Assembly: GCA_002778195.1 (NCBI GenBank)
Contig: PCDI01000005.1
Span: 587,075-651,074 of the forward strand
Direction: 5' to 3'
Length of the DNA: 64,000 bases
From: Raffaelea ambrosiae
Taxonomy: Eukaryota > Ascomycota > Sordariomycetes > Ophiostomatales > Ophiostomataceae
Shown here: positions 55,621-64,000 of the stretch, piece by piece
Numbering within the stretch: the first letter of the stretch is position 1
How the letters are laid out: every line of letters starts with the position of its first letter
Translations under genes and position numbers: made by a program
Notes under the pieces: model-generated
Told to the model about the DNA's origin: nothing
The model's database searches: none
Seen by the model: the letters and a program-made list of their open reading frames with translations, nothing else

Positions 55621-58600
55621 GGACCCCGTTCCCCGTCGATGCTGCTACGTCACCCTGCAAGCCTCCTGTGCTCATTTCGTTTCGTTTCTTTCTGTTTCTT
55701 TGTTTGCCTTCTTCGTTTCCTTTGCAATTGAGATCGTGAGCAGCAGGGGCAGCCGTCAAGGCGTCAGGGACAAGCGCCAATAGCCCAGCGTCAATATCCA
55801 TTGTTCAAAGGGCGCGGGAGGCAGACGGCAATAGGGCCGCTATGGAAACGCCCGCGAACCATCTCCAATCAATTGCCCGCCGCGTATCGTCGCTTTTGAT
55901 TTGCCACAAACAAGAGAGACACCAGAACACCAGAAACACCAGGAACACCGGAGACATCGAGAGGCAGACCCCCCCCCCTCTACTTTGTAAAAATCTTCAA
56001 AATCAGTCTGCAGCAGAGAATTGTCCTTCAGAACTTGTGCCACGGCACCGAGCTGCTCGCCCGATATGAGCGTAACGCCCTTCCTCGTTGGCACGAGTAC
56101 TCATAGGCAAAAGCCATTTTCTCCAGTGGATACGTTGGACAGGCTCCTAATAGTGGGCCGCCAGCCATGGCACATGGAACAGGCACCATCCTTGCTGGCT
56201 CTTGTCCTGCGAGCGGTTTCACATTGTTCCCCTTTTTTCTCTTCACCTTCTTTTTGCTTCACCTTCTTTTTGGGAGCTGCTTGAAACCCCCGTCCACGCT
56301 CGTGGCAGTTCGCTCGCCAGTCTTGCTTGCGCCGAGGTTGCTCCAGACTGCTCTTGGGTGTGGTGCTCCTGTGCTCCTGTGCTCCTGGTGGCCCCTGCCG
56401 CCGGACCAATCACCCACCTGAAGAGCTGGCCATAGGTCTGTTCTTTTTTTGGCCCGTTATTTGTGTTTTGTCCTGCGGGCGATACGCAGGCGGGATGAAA
56501 ATACGGGGGGGCGATAGCTCTTCAGCCTCGTGATTGGCTCCCTCAGATTTTCACACCCCTGCTGCATGTCCATACCCCAGCTCGGCCAAATTCTCTGCCC
56601 CCTTGTCTTTTTTTAATTTTTTTGTTCTTTCTGTTTTCTCTGTGCCTCCTCTGGCACTTCTTCCTGTGAATGGCTGCACAGTAGCCCCCCCTGGCCAGCC
56701 TGGCCGCCTCTCGGATGGCCGCATCTAATTCTGTGGCTGGGAAGAGAGCTCAGGCGATACAAGTCCAGCAGGGCCTTGGTTAGGACCTTGTCAAGACCTT
56801 GTTTGCCATTCGCCCTTTGTTCTTCGAATTCCGGGGCCTCGCTGTGGCGGCGGTCAACCAACAAGCAATGACGGCACAGTCAGAAGTGGCACGCTGCAAC
56901 AGCCAGTAGCTAACCGGACTGGCTTCCCCTCCAGCAGTACCGCAGCATCTCTCTCTGTGGCAGCACCATAATAGATCTATCTGCTTTGTTGGGGGGAGGG
57001 CCGCAAATTTGGCCGCGGAGGTCTTTTTTTAGCTTTCTTTGCCTCTTTTACCCACTACACTCGACGTGTTCTACGTGTCGCATGATGTTCATGATGGAGA
57101 AATGGTGACCTGCTGATAGGAAACGGACAAGCCAGCAAAGAAACAGGCTCTTCCCGTGGGCGCCTACAGCAAACACCTTGGCTAGACAGCTCATCAGTCA
57201 GGACAGGGGAGAGAGCTGACAGCGCGGCATGACAGCACAGAGCAGCACATGGCAGTTAGAGAGGGTGCTGAACGGTTTGTTTCTCCAGTTCCAGTTCCAG
57301 TGCCTCGGTGCCAGCTGGTCTACTACTATTATGTACGACTGGGCTCGCTAGCGGATCCAAAAAATAACCCAGGTCGACCAAGTATTAGTATTTGTAAGAG
57401 AAAAAACAAGGGAGCTGAGCAAACTGCCTAATTTAGGTTGTACTCATATGGTGACGACAGCCACCCGCATTACTATATCGATATTGAGTGCACGCGTTTT
57501 TGGCAATGGCCCGCACACTATTCGTAGGGCGGATGAAGATCATTTACAGGTTGCCGGGGGCGGGTTGCCTGCGAGGCAGTCAAGGAAGGGCCAGAGAGAT
57601 TCGTAGTTGGGGATCCATTTACATAAACCAGAACAACCTGAAACTGGCCAGAACAGGTCAGTAAAGGGAGGACCCTCCACGAGAGCCCAAAGCGACAACA
57701 AACCGACGACAGAAGAAGGCAAAGTGCGTCCAAACGCTGTTTCAAGTGATGTTGAAACGAGACGACCATCCAGGCCGAGATCGCGAGCGGCAAGAGGAAA
57801 AAAACAACAACAACGTTTACGGCCAAATTCGGGTTTTCGCTTTTTTCGGCGTCAGACACTTTTTTTCTTCGGGTTGGGGTGCAAGGTGTCGGTGATGCCC
57901 GCAGGGAGAGAGGAGTTCCGTTTCCATGTGGCTGGGCCACCCAGGCGCATAACGGCGAACTTGCTTTTGTTGGGGGGGTGAGGTCTGGGCTACTATGTAG
58001 ATGCTCTTTTCCCCCCTACTGTCAGCCATGACACGCCGAGCCCGGTCCATCTGGCAATTCTACTGTCCGTTCTGGGAGACCCCGATCTCGTCTGCATGTA
58101 AAGTATAAGCATCACCGAGAAACCCGCTCTTTCCATTCGCTCCGTATTTTCCGATTTGGCCAACTTCGTTAGAAAGAGGGTGATCGTCAGCGCCACCATA
58201 TTCAGTCAATTGTGGCTTCAGTGGCTTCTTTTCTTTTCCTGCACTTCAGCTTTTTGGAACCTCCGACTTATTTAGGGCTTCGCCTGTGCTCGTAGTGCCG
58301 TGTACTTAGTACTACATAGTACTTTGTAGTGACGGCAAATGTTTACTGTCCGTCGTGGGTCCTCTTGCTCGGGCCCCACGTTTTTTTTTTCTCCTGCACG
58401 CCGCGTGCTGTCGGACTGAATTGGAATTTTATTTAGGGTATCGTACTGTGGCGCTTTGCTAGAATCATAATAGCCCCAGTGGGATGCCCTTTTATGGCTT
58501 ATGATTTGATCCACTCTGTACTGCGCAGTACGGTACTGGGAATTATGAATCAGGGCCTTGGGGGTTTACGACTGTCATCGTTGCTACTCTTTCGTTGTGG

Positions 58601-61600
58601 AACGCTGTGCTTTGGATACGGTGGCCCTGATTGGTGTGCCTGGATTTAGTGCCGTCCCCCGCCGTAAGGAGAGTAGATCATTTAAATTTTCTCTTACGCC
58701 GTTTCTGATTTTAGGACGACGGTTTCCCGACGGTCTACTTCGTATTATTAGGTCACGAGAGACAGAAGCGAGCGCACGAGATGGGATGTGCGGCCACCGT
58801 CAACCGCCGCACCTTCCATCCCATCTGCGTAGCTGCATTTTGCGAGAGACCGCATTAGCTAGGGAAAAGGCAAAAAAAAAAAAGAGGAACTATGGGTGGC
58901 CCCCAAAATAACTCTCTTGAATATTGGTATTAACCTCTTCCTCCTACCAGCGCCCCGATTTATTCTTAGCTCTTTTCTTGTGATTTGAATTACCTGCACT
59001 GACTAACACACCACAAGCGTGACCCAGACAGACTTGTCATCTGGTGAGCACTCGTACAGCTTGTTTGTGAGTTTACCTCTTTTTTTTCGAAGGATTCGTC
59101 TGCGCCTCCCTCTGCCACCCACACCTACGAACCACCGCCTTTTCTTGTTCTTTTGGAAGATAAAGACTGCCTGTCCCATGACGTTTTCTTGCTTTTGGGG
59201 TGGTTCTTGGTTCTCGCCGTCTTTCGGTGAATACGTAGCACTCGTAAAGTTTTTTTTTGGACTCGATGCACTACGACTCTGGACGAGATCCTCCATCACT
59301 CAATTATCACAGACGATCTGCCCGTTTCATTTCCTCTTCTAGTTCAGGCCTTTCTTGTTCCTATCCATAGAACAAAACGAAACCAAAAGGCTGAAACACA
59401 GCGCTCAGTCCCCAGTTCCGCTAGTCTTACTTACTTGACAGCTATGTTTTCGGCTCTGGTTGCCGAGACCACGCGAGAGTGACCCTGCTAGGGAGGGGAG
59501 GCCAAGCGAACACGAACTTTTTTCCTTACGGTTACTCTTGTTGGGAATGATAAAGTGGACTTGTTGTTCGCTGTGATGGGGAAAGTTCGTCGACTACGTG
59601 CTTGAAAGTGGTGGTAGGTGCTCTCTCGCGTGGTGTTGCATCGTAGCCCACCACAACATCTCTCTCTCTTGTCTTTCCTCTTTTTGGACGTTGTTTGAGG
59701 AGGGAAAAGATGGAACGGTGGTCCTTTTTTTGCAGGGCGACCAGGGTCGGGGACAACCTGAAACATAGTGGCCGGCGAGTGAAAAAAAAAGGCTCTCTGT
59801 AAGTTTGCCGTATTACGAAGAAAGGGAAGGGGGGGTCACCACTTGGGAAAATAACCATCCCCCAGCACCCATGTTTTCTTCTCTTGTGGTGGTTCCCCCT
59901 TCAACGCTACCCTACGAGGAGACCCTACACGGGAGGAAGAAGCCCCCCTTCTCTTGTTTTTCAAGAAAGTTTCACCACTTTTTCGAGCCGGAGTGGAGGT
60001 CGATGTTACAGCTTCTTCCAGAACGTTGATTTTTTCTGGTTTTTTTTCCTGGGGGGTTTTTTTTTCTGGTTTAGTCGGCAAGAGGGAAGAGTATCGTAAT
60101 GCTCGTAGAGAAGAGGGGGGTTGGTTTTGTGTGTCTGGAGACACATATCCTTGCTGGTGGAGAGGAGGCTCTCACTCTCTTCTCGCTTGGATATGCCTCG
60201 CAAAAGAAAGGCCATTCGATATTACCACCCAAAGACCAAGGCTAGTTAGTACTCGGCTCGACTCCCTTTCTCTCTTGAAGATAGACAGACAGAGGTAGTG
60301 AGATACGAAGAGGGGGTGTCCCCCCCCCAGCTGTTTCCTCCCGGTTCCCCGTTTTGCTCGTTTTGCGATATTCGTTCGTTTCCAATACTGCCATGCATAC
60401 TTTTCGCGCCTGTTTCGTCCTGGGTGAGCACGAACAGACAGACCCAGCCCGGGACCGGTCAGATTCCGCCTCGGCAAGTCCGGCATCACCGTCCGAAAGA
60501 GCAAACACCATCCCATGGGCGAGTTTCTTGGGAAAGGATTTGCTTGCGCGTTTCTCTGCCACCACCAGCACCAGCACCGTATACACGGTATCTGGCTATG
60601 CACGAGTAGTCACCGTCTGCCTCTTCCAACAGCGGGTACTCGCGGAATGTGACCGTGGTTGAAAGTATACCCTACGTTGAAAGTATGGTTCCGTCTTCCC
60701 CTAGCCTGTTCACTATCCAAAGCACTGTCTGCCTCCTCCCTCCTTCTCTCCTTACATAGGCCACACTATGCCTGGGCAACCTCAGTAGATAGGCTGTGCC
60801 CGTTATACGAGTACTTCTCAGCTAGTTGCTACTCGTACTACTGCTTGCCTGTGGCAAAGCAACAGAGAGAACAAAGCGGGCTGAGTACCAAGTGATGAAC
60901 CAGAAACCATGACCGCCATAATATGGCCTCTCATTGGATGAAGCCCTCGAATTGAGTGTCTTTCTCTCTTCCTTCCTGCATGGGGCGGCTGCCGTGTACG
61001 AGCTCTTACTATTAGTTCACGAGAGACGGCCCAAAAAGGCCCAACTGTGATCAAAGCCAGGCTTGCACTACTCGTACGTAACAGAGGGAGAAAATGGACA
61101 AGCGGGAAGGAGATGGGGCAGAGAGAGAGAAAGAGAAGGGGGGCTGGGTCTGGACTCCCTCTTTTCCTTCCCGCCTTCCTCTGCCCGTCTCGTGATCCCG
61201 GATTTTCTCTTTGTTCCCTCACAGGGTCACTCGATCCATCCCGGCGGCTACGGGGGGTCGTCCAGGGAAGGGCCAAAAAATAAAGAGTGGAGGGGGGGCT
61301 AACGAGTGCAGTGCAGTCTCCCGCACGGAAGGAGGATGGAAGTCGGAACTGGCTGGTGAAAGGAAGTGGTGGGTGTTACTGTGTCCTCGTACGAGTAATG
61401 GTTGGCTGGTGAAAACCTGCAGGCTCGAAAGAGATCGAGAGCAAGGGGAAAGGACGCAGAGGGGCAGGGTTTTCCGCTCTCCTTCCAAGCGAGTAGTGTC
61501 GCCACCAGGACCAAGAGAGAAAGGAGAACAGACTCGGGGAGAGACTGAAGAAGACAGGGGAGCAAGCACAAGATCCTGCATCCTTGCTTTCAGACGGCGT

Positions 61601-64000
61601 GTGCCTTCCCCCCCCCCCCTTCTCGCTCTATGCACCCAACCCCTGGTTTACAAAGCAGAGGCACGCATGCACTTTAGAGAGACGACTAGGAAACGGATTC
61701 CGCGTGCACAATTCATGAGCATAGCGGAGTATGTCGTAGTCGTCTCTGTTAGTGCTCGTTGTTCACGATCGCCTTGCCCTTGTTCCCAACAAAAAGATCG
61801 ACACGAAAACGGCACTAATAAGCTGCGCTTCTTTCTTTTTTCTCTTATTCGGTGATTTTTTTTTTCTTTTTGGCTTCCTTGGAAAGGTCCAGGCCTTGTT
61901 GCGCGATCGACGGAAATGGGGAGCCTGATATTAGCAAGAATGCGGAATTGTGAAAGAAACTTTGTATTTGGCTGGTGTTGTTGGGTCGGGCATAACTTTC
62001 ATTGCACGAGAGGTTCTCAACTGCAGGGGTTGCACAACTCCTGGAAAACACTCTAAATTTACGAGCTTTTTTTCTGCTGAAGAAAGAGAAACCCCCCCCC
62101 CAGGTATGGGAGAAGAGCTGATGTTTTTCAAACTATCTTTTGCCTCTTTTCTGGTACACCTCCATAGAGCCATGCATGTAAAAAGACACTGCATGCATGG
62201 ATGCGTGAACGGTTCTTCTCGTAGTCAACTTTCTCTAGGCTCTTTTCGACTCGTTCAGGTTTCCCAGGAATGTTTGGGTGTACGAGAAATTGGTTTAGGT
62301 TCTAACTATTCTGCTCTCACAATTGTCAATCAGCTAATGCACCTCCCTCTTCCCCGACCACTCCTTTGGAATCTTTGTCGTCTCCTCATCGTTTCCTGTC
62401 TTTTTTTCTCGTGTAAAAAGGGGGTGTGGCAGCTTGTTCATGCATGAACACATGATGGACAGCTCTTTCGATTGTTTAGTCTCTCTCTCTCTCTCTCGTT
62501 TCCTTCTTTCTCGATGGACCCGCCACGCTGTATCACACAGCTGTTGTCGCCGTAGGCTGGTCTTTGCAAACCGCCCCTGGCCTTTTCCCTCGAGAGGGTT
62601 TCAGCGAAATCTTATCACGGAGGTGCTTTTTGTTTCAAAAATCCTGCGACAAATGGACCCCCTCTCGCAGAAAGAAAAAAAAAAGGGGGGCGGGCTTTGC
62701 CTCTGTGTGTGTGTACTCGTATGTGTATGTGTCCCGTGCCATTCCGCCCGTACCTGCATAGGGAAGCAAGAGACAAAAGTGTGAGAGCGCGCAGAGTTAC
62801 ACTACGAATGGGGGCCTTTCTTTCCCTTCTGCTTTTCTGGTCTCCTATCTTTGTGGTTCCGTAGTTGGTAGTATTTTGGGTGTTCATATGCCCTTTTTTT
62901 CTCTCTACCACTCTACCACTCTACCACCGCAGGGTACTGTAGCATCTCGGCCCCCCCTGAAAAAGAGGCGAGAGAGAGACGGCGACGGGACAACAATGTT
63001 CTGGGCAACAATGCCGGTGGACAGTGCCTTACGTATGCCGTCAATTATTCACCCGGGCAGGTGTCCCGGTCCAGGGGGAGGACCATTTGCTGCTCCTTGT
63101 GCCCACCCCCCTTGGACGTAGAAGATGGCAGTATGGATTGGGGTGCCTTCCCTCCTGTCCAATGCATAGATTGCATTGCTGGTTAACTACCACTGTAGCT
63201 GTTGCTTGTCCCCCCTATTCTCTCTTCCCCGAGAGTGCGGTTGCCACTATTTGACAGTTGTGCTGCTGAGCAGGCAATTGGTACGTCGAGCTTGTTTTGC
63301 CTATGAACATTTTACAGTATGCTTCTTTTCTTCTTCTGTGAGTAGACACCTCTCTCGTACGATGTGATGGAGCGGTCAGAGCGGGACAGGAACGGATATT
63401 CGCTGCGAGAGCCTCCTGCTCCACCAGCGTAGTATTTGCACTTCCGTAGGCAACTTAAATCCAAAACAGAGGCTGAACGGGGAGAGGCGAGAAGTACGGC
63501 GTGATACGCCATTGCTTTTTCTTTCCCAAGTTTAGATGTGGGTCCTCTTTTTCCCCCCGTATGGAGATGGGAGAGAACCGAAAGAGAAAGAAGCCGGAGC
63601 AGCAGAGGGGAATGGCAGAGGCGCTGCCGAGCTGGATAGGGCTATTGGACTGGCACAATGGCAACATGTGAGAACCCGGCAAATCCGTGATACCGGACTC
63701 AACGGCCTTGGGTTCTGTCTTGTCTTGCTGGCTTGGACATTCGAGTGGAAAGAACGGCCGTTGCTTTGCACGGCTGGTGTTCCTTCTTCCTTTCTTCCTT
63801 CTTTCCTTCTTTCTGGCCTCCCGTGTAGTTTTGTTTCTCATGCCGTTGAGGAAATACGCCAGCGATGATCTTCTTAGGCGGCAACTTGTCGTTTCTCTGT
63901 CTCTGCTATAGGATATTGGTGGCTCAAGAATCGGCTTCCTTCCTTCCCTATAGGCAGACATCCTTCGTACCAGACGACCGTTGACCGAACTGGCCTTGCT

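Larger units (their letters stand above)
51230..64000. other. gene-poor region
   Basis: Nearly 13 kb in which no protein gene can be supported. Frames are short, often start at non-ATG codons, overlap on both strands, and show no domain I know. It holds tandem repeats near 53421-53455, 55180-55212, 55444-55480 and 55546-55620, a CTCTACCA repeat near 62911-62933, many homopolymer runs, and dense TACTCGTA/TACGAGTA and TACATAGTA-like motifs. Multi-exon genes with small exons, or non-coding RNAs, could be missed. Confidence 0.45.

Noticed and set aside
63455..63961. Minus-strand 168-codon frame at the right edge
   Set aside because: Composition resembles non-coding sequence, including a purine-rich tract; no domain or splice pattern supports it.

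Overview
The window is nuclear DNA of a filamentous ascomycete, most likely a Sordariomycete. The evidence is: short introns (about 60-120 nt) with GTANGT donors and CTAAC-type branch points; a Ste12 factor with C-terminal C2H2 fingers, which is the filamentous-fungal form; a Bud4/anillin-like septation protein; a lone 5S rRNA gene away from any rDNA array; and GC-rich coding sequence set in large, low-complexity intergenic DNA. I cannot name the species. No transposon coding sequence, CRISPR array or bacterial-type operon is visible.

Layout. 1.35-1.47 kb: dispersed 5S rRNA gene. 2.2-7.6 kb (-): ubiquitin hydrolase of the Ubp12/USP15 type, preceded by a 1.7-kb leader without any ATG. 11.0-15.4 kb (-): M16 metallopeptidase Ste23/insulin-degrading enzyme. 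15.4-24.1 kb: gene-poor DNA with a 12-bp minisatellite. 24.1-26.3 kb: divergent pair of an Mpp6-like exosome cofactor with a zinc knuckle (-) and the complex I subunit NDUFS6 (+). 27.4-28.2 kb (-): small secreted glycoprotein of unknown role. 29.1-32.2 kb (+): large, probably nuclear protein of unknown function. 33.26 kb: tRNA-Arg(CCG). 34.0-36.0 kb (-): DEAD-box helicase Dbp9. 37.9-42.7 kb (+): Bud4. 43.3-44.2 kb (-): His6. 44.6-45.8 kb (+): Faf1. 46.6-49.4 kb (-): Ste12, with a leader of about 1.8 kb almost free of ATG. 49.4-64 kb: otherwise no gene that I can support.

The genes are mostly housekeeping and do not form a cluster with one pathway. Three serve RNA or ribosome metabolism (Mpp6, Dbp9, Faf1), alongside the 5S and tRNA genes. 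Ste12 and Ste23 carry the names of yeast mating-pathway genes, but here they lie 31 kb apart and there is no sign of co-regulation.

The most notable signal is in the leaders rather than the proteins. Upstream of UBP12, STE12, STE23 and BUD4 the transcribed strand is strongly depleted of ATG in every frame, while the opposite strand has a normal number. This marks long 5' leaders under scanning constraint and helps choose start codons. In STE23 the only ATG in about 1.1 kb upstream is in frame and poorly placed, suggesting two protein forms; the protein also ends in AKL, a peroxisomal-type signal. All coordinates, splice sites and counts were derived by eye.
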